Shown: positions 8,753-14,670 of the stretch, in pieces | Position numbering within the stretch: position 1 is the first letter of the stretch | Layout of the letters: each line of letters starts with the position of its first letter | Origin: Flavobacterium sp. | Lineage (GTDB): Bacteria > Bacteroidota > Bacteroidia > Flavobacteriales > Flavobacteriaceae | DNA length: 14,670 nt | Assembly: GCA_030152225.1 (NCBI GenBank) | Contig: JASLHL010000204.1 | Span: 1-14,670 of the forward strand | Direction of reading: 5' to 3' | The notes under the pieces: generated by a model | Databases searched by the model: none | What the model was told of the DNA's origin: nothing | The model's input: the letters and a program-made list of their open reading frames with translations, nothing else | Translations under genes and position numbers: made by a program

Positions 8753-8764
8753 ATCACCTGTTTG

Positions 8765-8800
8765 CGTCCGCGGAAGGGCTCGAACCCTCAACCCTCAGAG
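8765..8800 (-). other. Inferred attR core within the 3' half of tRNA-Arg
   Basis: The integrase lies just downstream of the tRNA 3' end, so crossover probably took place in the 3' part of the tRNA (T-arm to acceptor), with the phage att core restoring that part. The boundaries are a guess: the matching attL is outside the window, and no second copy of this stretch was found by eye within it. Confidence 0.4.
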
Positions 8801-8838
8801 CCGAAATCTGATATTCTATCCAATTGAACTACGCGGAC
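8765..8838 (-). tRNA. tRNA-Arg (anticodon UCG)
   Basis: This is a 74-nt cloverleaf on the minus strand. The acceptor stem GTCCGCG/CGCGGAC is perfect, with discriminator G at 8765. The anticodon stem TCAGA/TCTGA encloses the loop TTTCGGC, whose anticodon UCG is at 8804-8802; it reads CGN arginine codons. The T-arm holds TTCGAGC between GAGGG and CCTTC. CCA is not encoded (the template continues CAA), so it must be added after transcription. The gene starts 12 nt after the yqeY stop, so the two are probably co-transcribed. It is the inferred insertion site of the prophage, and its structure remains intact. Confidence 0.95.
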
Positions 8839-8850
8839 TGACCTAAAATA

Positions 8851-9303
8851 TTATTTTGTTAATAGTGTTTTTACTATTGTTGAAATTGTTTTTCCATCCG
8901 CTTTACCGGCCAATTCTTTGGATGCCATTCCCATTACTTGTCCCATGGCAGCCATTCCTGCATGATTTCCATCAGCGATAATCTTAGCAATAATCGCTTC
9001 TACTTCTTCATTAGACAATTGTGCTGGCAAGAATTTCTCAATAACTGCAACCTGTGCTAATTCAGGTTCAACCAAATCAGCTCTTCCTTGTTCCGAAAAA
9101 ATCGCAGCGCTATCTTTGCGTTGTTTAACTAATTTCTGTAAGATCTTAATCTCCTCCTCTTCGCTGATTTCTTCCTTAGAGCCTGATTGAGTTTGCGCTA
9201 ATAACAATTCTGCTTTAATAGCTCTCAAGGCCTCTAAAGCGACACTATCTTTTGATTTCATGGCGCTTTTCATCGCATCCATAATATTTGCTTGTAAACT
9301 CAT
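8851..9303 (-). CDS. yqeY: GatB/YqeY domain protein
   Basis: This 150-residue cytosolic protein spans the whole GatB/YqeY family. It has an N-terminal helical part with SLQANIMDAMKSAMKSKD and LEALRAIKAEL, a central Lys/Glu-rich helix with VKQRKDSAAIF, and a C-terminal Ala/Gly-rich part with MGQVMGMASKELAGKADG. The family resembles the tRNA-binding tail of the GatB subunit of the amidotransferase that makes Gln-tRNA and Asn-tRNA. The role of the free-standing protein is not settled. The ATG at 9303 has a promoter box about 20 bp upstream and an A-rich leader. In many flavobacteria this gene directly follows ftsZ (recalled, not checked); here about 2 kb with two secreted-protein genes intervenes. 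Its stop is 12 nt from tRNA-Arg. Confidence 0.93.
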   Translation of the reverse strand: MSLQANIMDAMKSAMKSKDSVALEALRAIKAELLLAQTQSGSKEEISEEEEIKILQKLVKQRKDSAAIFSEQGRADLVEPELAQVAVIEKFLPAQLSNEEVEAIIAKIIADGNHAGMAAMGQVMGMASKELAGKADGKTISTIVKTLLTK

Positions 9304-9323
9304 ATCTTTTTTATTTGATTTTG

Positions 9324-9331
9324 CAAAGATA
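9324..9331 (-). promoter_or_regulatory. Bacteroidetes-type -7 promoter box for yqeY
   Basis: On the minus strand TATCTTTG matches the Bacteroidetes housekeeping -7 consensus TAnnTTTG exactly and is followed by CAAAATC. It ends 20 nt before the yqeY ATG, leaving a short A-rich leader. A clear -33 TTTG box is not visible. It would make yqeY-tRNA-Arg independent of the cassette upstream. Confidence 0.6.
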
Positions 9332-9410
9332 TAAAAAAGCCGGTAAAATAAGATAATTTCGCCATTTTTACTTTTTAATATCGCTGTAGATGCTACCGTG
9401 TATTGAGCTC

Positions 9411-9500
9411 CTATTTCTCTTTTGTTTTCTCAATAGCAAGCCAAGCCTCCTCTACGATGACTTTAATTTTATCGGTGATTAAACGATCTTCCTTTGAAAA
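9411..9500 (-). pseudogene. Decayed 3' fragment of a second copy of the 9553-10251 gene
   Basis: Read on the minus strand, about 29 codons end in TAG (9411-9413) and include LITDKIKVIVEEAWLAIEKT. This aligns without gaps to residues 203-225 of the intact protein encoded just upstream, with 14 of 23 residues identical and mostly conservative changes (DD to EE, D to E). A TAG lies directly before the fragment (9501-9503) and there is no start codon, so it cannot be an independent gene. The rest of the 9304-9552 gap shows no further similarity by eye, apart from the yqeY promoter. The divergence suggests a remnant of a distinct paralogue rather than a fresh duplication, as left when tandem copies recombine. 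Confidence 0.8.
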
Positions 9501-9552
9501 CTAGAGTACTGTAGGACATAACAAGATTGAGGCTATTCAAATTATATGATAT

Positions 9553-10251
9553 TTAAAGTGGATTGAGATCATAACCATCCTGCGTTTTTTCAATAATAAC
9601 CCAAGCGTCATCTGCGATCACTTTAATTTTGTACGTAATTAAAATATTTCCTCTCAAGGGTTCTTCTGTTCTAGAGATCAATTCAACCCCTCTACTTTTG
9701 TCAGGTCTAAATTCATAAGAAGTAACCGTCACCCAATCACTGGCATCTACCCATTCACTTTCTAAATACTGAAGGGTTAATTCTTGGTTGGGCTCCACTA
9801 AAGAAGGATATTTGAATATTTGTAAATCTGTAGCATAATGAACGCGATAATACGGTTGCGATGTGCCATTATACTTTAAATTTAAACCCATACCATCTCC
9901 TCGATTAACCATGAATGGCAAAGTATGGTCCTTCCAAAAATACACTTGATAAAGGTATCCCCATTCTGTTTGTTGATTAGGATCTGCATATTCAACTACA
10001 ATAAATTCTTTTCCTGCTGTAGCGCCATACCATGGTGTATCAATATACGCATTCTCGCTTATATCACTTGTTGCTGTTTTTTCCACAAAAGTAACCGGTG
10101 TGCGATCGGTAACCGTATAGGGCTGTGTAAACTCCAATTTTTTAATCACCTCATCGGCTAGGTATTTGGCCTTTACGTAAATACTATTGGGTTGGGAAAA
10201 ACAACCAACCGATACCAATAGAAACAAAATCAATAATTCTATTTTCTTCAT
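9553..10251 (-). CDS. Secreted protein of unknown function, partner of the upstream lipoprotein
   Basis: This is a 232-residue protein. Residues 1-20 form a Sec signal peptide (MKKIELLILFLLVSVGCFSQ) with the 'FSQ' ending common at flavobacterial cleavage sites; a Cys at 17 makes a lipoprotein a weak alternative. The mature part is soluble, beta-rich and acidic, with many aromatic residues (WGYLYQVYFWKDH near residues 97-109) and no recognised catalytic motif. It begins 2 nt after the stop of the upstream lipoprotein gene, so the two form a coupled operon. A broken fragment of a related gene lies just downstream. Small exported partners with decayed paralogues behind an enzyme-bearing lipoprotein are a pattern seen in effector-immunity loci, but nothing in the sequence proves an inhibitory role. 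The family is not recognised. It acts outside the cytoplasm. Confidence 0.85.
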   Translation of the reverse strand: MKKIELLILFLLVSVGCFSQPNSIYVKAKYLADEVIKKLEFTQPYTVTDRTPVTFVEKTATSDISENAYIDTPWYGATAGKEFIVVEYADPNQQTEWGYLYQVYFWKDHTLPFMVNRGDGMGLNLKYNGTSQPYYRVHYATDLQIFKYPSLVEPNQELTLQYLESEWVDASDWVTVTSYEFRPDKSRGVELISRTEEPLRGNILITYKIKVIADDAWVIIEKTQDGYDLNPL

Positions 10252-10253
10252 AA

Positions 10254-11111
10254 TTAATGCTGATTAGGGTAATAAATAATAAAATTTGAAGGATCATCAA
10301 TCGAATGACCGCCGTATATATAAAAATTCCCATCCCTTGCCTCTGTACCAACATAATCCAATAGAATCATGGGTACATTGTTTCGGTTTGCAAAAGCAAT
10401 ATCTGCTAGTGAAAAACCCACTTTCCTATAATTATCCTTAGGCAAATAGGTCAAAGGCGTATGGGTATGAAATACGGCTATTGCTACTGCTGTCAGAGGA
10501 ATCACATTATTCTCATCGGAATTAGATGCAACACTACCATTGCCAAGATTCACAGCCCCATTCGTTCCTGCTCCACCTTGTACATATGCACCATACTTGA
10601 TAGTACCGAGATATAATTTATCGCTAACTTCATCGTAAAAAACATAAGCACCCGCTTCTCTCCTTCCCTCCTCTTCAGAAGCTGAATGAGTTGTCTGAAT
10701 GAAAATTTCCTGTAATTTACCTACAATTAAAGTGTCATTTAAAATTTTTTGTGCATTTAAATACTGAGGAGAGTTTTGGTCTACCTCCACACCATTATGT
10801 AAATTACCATTACTTGGAGATCCACCGCCACCTTCAACATCGTTGGGAAGTGTACTCATAGAAGGATACATCTCTAGCCACAAATCGCCAATCCCCGTTC
10901 CTCCACCAGCTCCTGGAACACCAATTAAGATTTCAGGTAAGATAATAGGAGGGCCACCATCATAGCAATTACCAAGCTCATCTTCTAAATAACAGAAGGC
11001 TGTTGCTTGTTTGTAAACACCAGGCTCTACTTTTCGTTGCTCCAAAGAATGATCATCTTTGGAGCAAGAGAGCAACAAAAAAACAGGAAGAATAAAATAA
11101 AGTTTCCTCAT
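10254..11111 (-). CDS. Surface lipoprotein with C-terminal JAMM/JAB-like (DUF4329-type) domain
   Basis: The start is taken at 11111 because the reading then begins with a proper lipoprotein signal (MRKLYFILPVFLLLSC, acylated Cys16); the frame stays open to an ATG at 11153, which would put 14 extra residues before it. The mature end C-S-K-D-D fits the Capnocytophaga/flavobacterial surface-export signal X-K-(D/E)2, so the protein is probably exposed outside the cell. Residues about 50-110 are Gly/Pro/Asn-rich linker. The C-terminal domain (about 135-285) carries a JAMM-like metal-binding set: Glu152 (in RREAGAYVFYD), His215-x-His217 (FHTHTP), Ser234 and Asp237 (FSLAD). JAMM enzymes are zinc hydrolases that cut peptide or isopeptide bonds. 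The HTH-to-Ser spacing (16 residues between the second His and Ser) is longer than the classical 7, as in some divergent families. Substrate unknown. It is coupled to the secreted gene after it. Confidence 0.85.
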   Translation of the reverse strand: MRKLYFILPVFLLLSCSKDDHSLEQRKVEPGVYKQATAFCYLEDELGNCYDGGPPIILPEILIGVPGAGGGTGIGDLWLEMYPSMSTLPNDVEGGGGSPSNGNLHNGVEVDQNSPQYLNAQKILNDTLIVGKLQEIFIQTTHSASEEEGRREAGAYVFYDEVSDKLYLGTIKYGAYVQGGAGTNGAVNLGNGSVASNSDENNVIPLTAVAIAVFHTHTPLTYLPKDNYRKVGFSLADIAFANRNNVPMILLDYVGTEARDGNFYIYGGHSIDDPSNFIIYYPNQH

Positions 11112-11117
11112 ATGCAA

Positions 11118-11146
11118 TTGGGTTAAATAAAATCCATTTAACCCAA
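11118..11146 (-). repeat. Perfect 11-bp inverted repeat in the lipoprotein gene leader
   Basis: TTGGGTTAAAT (11118-11128) and its complement (11136-11146) flank 7 nt, ending 6 nt upstream of the chosen ATG at 11111. As RNA it forms a hairpin next to the ribosome binding region; as DNA it has the form of a repressor operator. It supports the start at 11111, since the alternative ATG at 11153 would place this palindrome inside the coding sequence. A near-match to the -7 box (TATGTTTT, about 11147-11154) adjoins it, but the promoter is uncertain. Confidence 0.55.
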
Positions 11147-11275
11147 AAAACATACCTTAAAAGTCACATAATGAACACTTTAAACGAATTAATTAACAAT
11201 CAATCAACAATAATTGAATAATTACATTAATTTTAAAAAAAACGGGATGAAAAGAGAATAGCTTTCCTTAGACAT

Positions 11276-11313
11276 AAAAAAAAACAGTAGTAAACGAAAG
11301 CTTACTACTGTTT
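11276..11313 (-). terminator. Rho-independent terminator of the ftsA-ftsZ operon
   Basis: On the minus strand a perfect 12-bp stem (11302-11313 with 11282-11293) and an 8-nt loop are followed by a run of nine T's (11284 to 11276). It lies 30 nt after the ftsZ stop. It isolates the division genes from the secreted cassette downstream, which must have its own promoter in 11112-11275, an AT-rich stretch in which I see no exact TAnnTTTG box. Confidence 0.9.
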
Positions 11314-11343
11314 GATATTAAAACGCTCTTGTATTATAGCGTA

Positions 11344-13392
11344 TTAGTCTACATTATCGTGTAAAAACGAATTGTTTGATCTCAATTTAGGATCGTTATT
11401 TCCGTCCACACCGAATGAAATTCTCGACTTGTTATTCTCGTCATTTACTTCATCTAAATCAACACCTAAACGCTTATAAGCCGGTTCTTTTTCCAAATCT
11501 GAATAATGTGCCGTTGAGTTGTTGAACTTATAGTTGAAATCCTTCATCTTTCTTCTGCGCTCTGCAGCACGACTTCTCAAGGTAAATTCTTCAATGCTCA
11601 TTTCTGTTGGATTCATCTCGTCATAATCATCAGCAGAAGCTTCTACTTCTACTTTATTTACTACGGGAGCATCCTCAGCGCGTACTGAAAACTTAAATTC
11701 TTCCGCAATTTCCTCTTTGTGTGTACTTACAGGTTTAGCTAAAGATAGTTCTTCTTCTTTATCCATATAGTCTTCCAAAGAGAAGCGAATAATCTCTTCT
11801 TTTTTCGCTGATGCTTGTGCCATTACTTCATTCGCACGACTTACTGCTTCGGCAGAAGCCATTTCGATTTCAGCTAACTCTTCCGTAAGATGGTGTACAA
11901 TTGGCGCAGCTGATTCTTGTTTTTTAGGCGTTACAATGACAAATTCAGGGTCGAATACTTGGATATCTCGGATATCTTTTTGTTTAACAGCTGAAGGATC
12001 ATTGTTCGACTGATCGATAGTACGCTCTTCCGTTTTGGGCGTTACAATTTCGAAAAATACGTCTAAATTAGCAGCATCTGCGGTTCTTCTTTCAAAAGCC
12101 AATTCCTCTACTTCGCCTGTTGGTTGAGTTGGGAATCCAGGTCCACCAAAATCGTCATTATCATCGTCACCTTCGTAATCATCTTCTAAGGTAAAAACTT
12201 TACGTGTTTCCACCTCGTTATGTACTTCTTCTTTTTCCATTTCTAACTCATGGCTTTCTGGAGTAGAAACGCGCAAAGGTTGATCTGGTGTTGTAAATCC
12301 GAAAGAAGGAACAGCTGCCGTTTGCGTTAAATCGCGCACTACTTTTTGTTCTTCTTCTAGGGTGTGAATAATAACTTTAGGTTCCGAAGAATTAACGATA
12401 CTCTTTTGTTGCTCGTAGTTAAATCCCGTTGCAATAATCGTTACAGAGATCGCTTCACCTAATGATTCATCTTCACCAACCCCCATAATGATATTGGCAT
12501 TATGACCTGCTTCTGTTTGGATGTGATCGTTAATTTCACCGATTTCATCAATTGTAATTTCATTCGTACCAGAAACAATCAATAACAATACGTTTTTAGC
12601 TCCTGAAATCTTGTTATCGTTAAGCAATGGAGAATCTAACGCATCAATAATTGCATCTTTCGCTCTATTGTCACCAGATGCAGTTCCCGACCCCATAATA
12701 GCGGTACCGCTATCTGACAATACTGTTTTTGCATCTTTTAAGTCAATATTTTGCGTATAGTGGTGCGTAATAACTTCGGCGATACCACGGGCAGCAGTTG
12801 ACAATACCTCATCTGCTTTGGAGAAGCCAGCCTTAAAGCCTAAGTTTCCATATACTTCACGTAATTTATTGTTATTGATAACGATAAGAGAATCCACTTG
12901 TTTTCTCAATCGATCAACTCCTTTTAACGCTTGTTCTTGACGAACTTTTCCTTCAAACTGGAAAGGAATCGTTACAATCCCAACCGTTAATATATCTCTT
13001 TCTTTTGATAATTGTGCGATCACAGGAGCTGCACCTGTTCCTGTTCCTCCACCCATACCTGCGGTGATAAACACCATTTTGGTATTGGTATCGAGCATTT
13101 TCTCAATTTCTTCTATACTTTCTAAAGCAGATTGTTGTCCAACTTCTGGGTTTGCCCCAGCACCAAGTCCTTCGGTTAGGTTAACCCCTAACTGAATTTT
13201 ATTGGGTACTGAACTATTTTCTAAAGCCTGTGAATCCGTATTACAAACGATGAAATCCACGCCTTTAATTCCCTGCTTAAACATGTGATTGATCGCGTTA
13301 CTACCTCCGCCACCTACACCAATTACCTTAATAACGTTTGATTGGTTTTTAGGCATATCAAACTTTATTCCTCCGAAATCTGTATTCTCCAT
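11344..13392 (-). CDS. ftsZ: Cell division protein FtsZ
   Basis: This 682-residue tubulin homologue polymerises with GTP into the Z ring at mid-cell. The GTPase domain occupies about residues 18-330. It shows GVGGGGSNAINH (residues 25-36), the tubulin signature AGMGGGTGTGAAP (111-123), NNNKLR (173-178) and the T7 synergy loop NIDLKD (215-220), whose acidic residues complete the active site of the next subunit. A long, acidic, low-complexity linker (about 340-610, with EDDYEGDDDNDD) follows. The C-terminal region contains EPAYKRLGVDLD, the likely FtsA-binding peptide in this phylum, and ends in the flavobacterial tail LRSNNSFLHDNVD. The enzyme is much longer than the ~380 residues of E. coli because of the linker, which is normal for flavobacteria. 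The ATG lies 15 nt after the ftsA stop, so the two are one operon, ended by the terminator downstream. Confidence 0.98.
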   Translation of the reverse strand: MENTDFGGIKFDMPKNQSNVIKVIGVGGGGSNAINHMFKQGIKGVDFIVCNTDSQALENSSVPNKIQLGVNLTEGLGAGANPEVGQQSALESIEEIEKMLDTNTKMVFITAGMGGGTGTGAAPVIAQLSKERDILTVGIVTIPFQFEGKVRQEQALKGVDRLRKQVDSLIVINNNKLREVYGNLGFKAGFSKADEVLSTAARGIAEVITHHYTQNIDLKDAKTVLSDSGTAIMGSGTASGDNRAKDAIIDALDSPLLNDNKISGAKNVLLLIVSGTNEITIDEIGEINDHIQTEAGHNANIIMGVGEDESLGEAISVTIIATGFNYEQQKSIVNSSEPKVIIHTLEEEQKVVRDLTQTAAVPSFGFTTPDQPLRVSTPESHELEMEKEEVHNEVETRKVFTLEDDYEGDDDNDDFGGPGFPTQPTGEVEELAFERRTADAANLDVFFEIVTPKTEERTIDQSNNDPSAVKQKDIRDIQVFDPEFVIVTPKKQESAAPIVHHLTEELAEIEMASAEAVSRANEVMAQASAKKEEIIRFSLEDYMDKEEELSLAKPVSTHKEEIAEEFKFSVRAEDAPVVNKVEVEASADDYDEMNPTEMSIEEFTLRSRAAERRRKMKDFNYKFNNSTAHYSDLEKEPAYKRLGVDLDEVNDENNKSRISFGVDGNNDPKLRSNNSFLHDNVD

Positions 13393-13407
13393 ATACGTAT
13401 CGTTTTA

Positions 13408-14670
13408 TTATTCTTGCTTTTCAATAAATTCTTTAATTTTTCTAAAAAAGTTTCCTATGAAACTACTTTCGAAGCGGTCTGCTGTACTAGGTTGCGCTTC
13501 TCTTGGCTCTTCCATAGGTTGTGAACGGTGTACTTCCACTCGGGGTTGGCTCACCGGTTCAACTGGCTCTTTTGGTGCGTTTACTTCTGCTTCCACTGGA
13601 GGCGTTTGGTAAATCACTTTTCTCTCTTCTGGTTTTGTTTCGACTTTCGTTTCTACAGCTCTCAGTTCTTCAACTGCAACCGCTCCTTTGTTGCGGTGTT
13701 TTTCGCTCTCCATGACTAATCCAACTCCCGTTGCATATAATGGACTTGAAACTTCTAAGCTCGAATCTCCAGCTAAATGCTCGTTTGGATATCCAATACG
13801 CGTATCAATACCCGTGATATACTCTACTAATTGTTTGATGTGCTTGAGTTCTGATCCTCCTCCTGTTAAAACAATTCCTGCGATTAATTTTTTCTGTGGA
13901 TTTTCATATCCATAACTCTTAATTTCAGAAAAAACGAGTTGCACAATCTCTTCTACCCTTGCATTTATTATCTTAGAAAGATTTTTTAAAGAAATTTCTT
14001 TAGGTTCTTTTCCTCTTAATCCAGGAATAGAAACAATCTCATTGTCTTTATTTTCCCCTGGCCAAGCCGAACCAAATTTTACTTTTAAGATCTCTGCCTG
14101 ACGTTCAATAATAGAACATCCTTCTTTGATATCTTCCGTAATGACATTTCCACCGAAAGGAACTACAGCCGTATGGCGAATAATCCCATCTTTAAAAATG
14201 GCTAAATCGGTTGTACCACCTCCGATATCTATTAGAGCAACACCCGCTTCTTTTTCTTCTTGACTCAATACTGCTTCTGCAGAAGCAAGCGGTTCTAATG
14301 TAATCCCCGCTAATTCAAGTCCTGCATCTTTGATACAACGTCCTGCGTTTTTTATCAAAGCAGCCTGACCTACTACCACGTGAAACGTAGCTTCTAAACG
14401 GCTTCCATACATTCCGACCGGTTCTTTAATTCCCGGTTCTCCATCTATTTTAAATTCTTGTGGTAAAACGTGAATAATTTCTTCACCAGGCAGCATACTC
14501 AATTTCTGAACCTGATTAATCAACTGTTCAATATCTTTATCTCCAATCACCTCATCGGGATTCGGACGACTAATATAATCACTGTGCTGAATGCTTCGAA
14601 TGTGTTGACCCGCAATACCTACTACAACATTTTTAATCTTGTAGCCTGCTTGAGTCTCCGCATCTGCAAC
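13408..14670 (-). CDS. ftsA: Cell division protein FtsA (N-terminus outside the window)
   Basis: The frame is open to the right edge, giving 420 visible residues; roughly the first 50 of the actin-like fold are missing. A GTG at 14550 is internal: the 40 codons before it are in frame and read like FtsA (NVVVGIAGQHIRS). The 1C/SHS2 subdomain follows, then the phosphate-binding DIGGGTTDLAIF (visible residues 148-159) and adenosine-binding LTGGGSELK (268-276). A Pro/Glu/Val-rich linker leads to a C-terminal amphipathic helix (FIGNFFRKIKEFIEK), the membrane-targeting sequence. FtsA anchors FtsZ filaments to the inner membrane and recruits later division proteins. It is followed after 15 nt by ftsZ. 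Confidence 0.97.
   Translation of the reverse strand, partial: VADAETQAGYKIKNVVVGIAGQHIRSIQHSDYISRPNPDEVIGDKDIEQLINQVQKLSMLPGEEIIHVLPQEFKIDGEPGIKEPVGMYGSRLEATFHVVVGQAALIKNAGRCIKDAGLELAGITLEPLASAEAVLSQEEKEAGVALIDIGGGTTDLAIFKDGIIRHTAVVPFGGNVITEDIKEGCSIIERQAEILKVKFGSAWPGENKDNEIVSIPGLRGKEPKEISLKNLSKIINARVEEIVQLVFSEIKSYGYENPQKKLIAGIVLTGGGSELKHIKQLVEYITGIDTRIGYPNEHLAGDSSLEVSSPLYATGVGLVMESEKHRNKGAVAVEELRAVETKVETKPEERKVIYQTPPVEAEVNAPKEPVEPVSQPRVEVHRSQPMEEPREAQPSTADRFESSFIGNFFRKIKEFIEKQE

Larger units (their letters stand above)
1..8764. mobile_element. Right-hand part of an integrated siphovirus-like prophage
   Basis: The + strand carries a tail morphogenesis module (tape measure, distal-tail-like protein, hub) packed with 4 bp and 14 bp gene overlaps. 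A convergent tyrosine integrase gene lies between this module and the 3' end of a tRNA-Arg. This order of tail genes, integrase and tRNA 3' end is the usual right boundary of a phage integrated in a tRNA gene. To the right of the tRNA all genes are ordinary chromosomal ones (yqeY, ftsZ, ftsA). The left boundary, capsid, packaging, replication and repressor genes lie outside the window. A long tape measure with no visible sheath or baseplate genes suggests a siphovirus, but a contractile tail is not excluded because the upstream genes are missing. No frameshifts are seen in the tail genes, so the element may be intact. Confidence 0.85.

Noticed and set aside
10198..10203. Lipobox reading of the secreted partner (VGC at residues 15-17)
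   Set aside because: The -3 position is Ser rather than Leu and a better signal peptidase I site (FSQ) follows three residues later, so a soluble secreted protein is preferred.
11112..11153. Upstream ATG at 11153 as the lipoprotein start
   Set aside because: It would put 14 extra residues before a textbook lipoprotein signal peptide and place a perfect inverted repeat inside the coding region.
11500..12400. Long acidic linker of FtsZ as a novel insertion
   Set aside because: Long variable linkers and this C-terminal tail are usual in flavobacterial FtsZ, so it is not remarkable.
13289..13915. Several + strand ORFs opposite ftsA and ftsZ
   Set aside because: They lie wholly within strongly supported division genes, with low-complexity products produced by the antisense of biased codons.
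14548..14550. GTG at 14550 as the start of ftsA
   Set aside because: Forty in-frame codons before it read like FtsA and continue to the edge, so the gene is simply cut by the window.
1..14670. CRISPR arrays, insertion sequences, rRNA
   Set aside because: No regularly spaced repeats, transposase motifs or rRNA sequence were seen on either strand.

Overview
The window comes from a Bacteroidetes chromosome, most likely family Flavobacteriaceae. The evidence is an FtsZ of 682 residues with a long acidic linker and a flavobacterial-type tail, A-rich leaders without clear Shine-Dalgarno sites, a TAnnTTTG-type promoter box, and a lipoprotein with a flavobacterial surface-export signal (Cys-Ser-Lys-Asp-Asp). 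The genus cannot be fixed from the sequence alone; Flavobacterium or Myroides would both fit.

Positions 1 to about 8764 are the right-hand end of an integrated tailed phage (siphovirus-like prophage). On the + strand lie a 5'-truncated gene of unknown function, a small tail-completion-like gene, a strong terminator hairpin followed by an AT-rich gap holding a doubtful minus-strand ORF, then a tightly overlapping tail module: tape measure protein (1066 aa), a distal-tail-like protein (327 aa) and a tail hub / tail-associated protein (608 aa). A bidirectional terminator separates this module from a convergent tyrosine integrase gene. The integrase starts 93 bp from the 3' end of a tRNA-Arg(UCG), the classic arrangement of a phage integrated into a tRNA 3' end. 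The right attachment site is therefore inferred in the 3' half of the tRNA; the left one is outside the window.

From 8765 to the right end everything is on the minus strand and is host chromosome: tRNA-Arg, a GatB/YqeY-family gene with its own promoter box, then a two-gene secreted cassette (a lipoprotein with a JAMM/JAB-like metal-binding signature, and a signal-peptide protein of unknown function), and finally ftsZ and ftsA (ftsA runs off the right edge). A strong terminator after ftsZ isolates the cell-division operon from the cassette.

The most interesting part is 9411-11111. The lipoprotein combines a predicted surface anchor, a Gly-rich low-complexity linker and a C-terminal JAMM-like domain. 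It is followed after 2 nt by a secreted partner, and just beyond lies a decayed 3' fragment of a second copy of that partner gene (14 of 23 aligned residues identical). This is the architecture expected of a surface-tethered effector with a tandem, recombining immunity-type partner. The function is an inference, not something the sequence proves.
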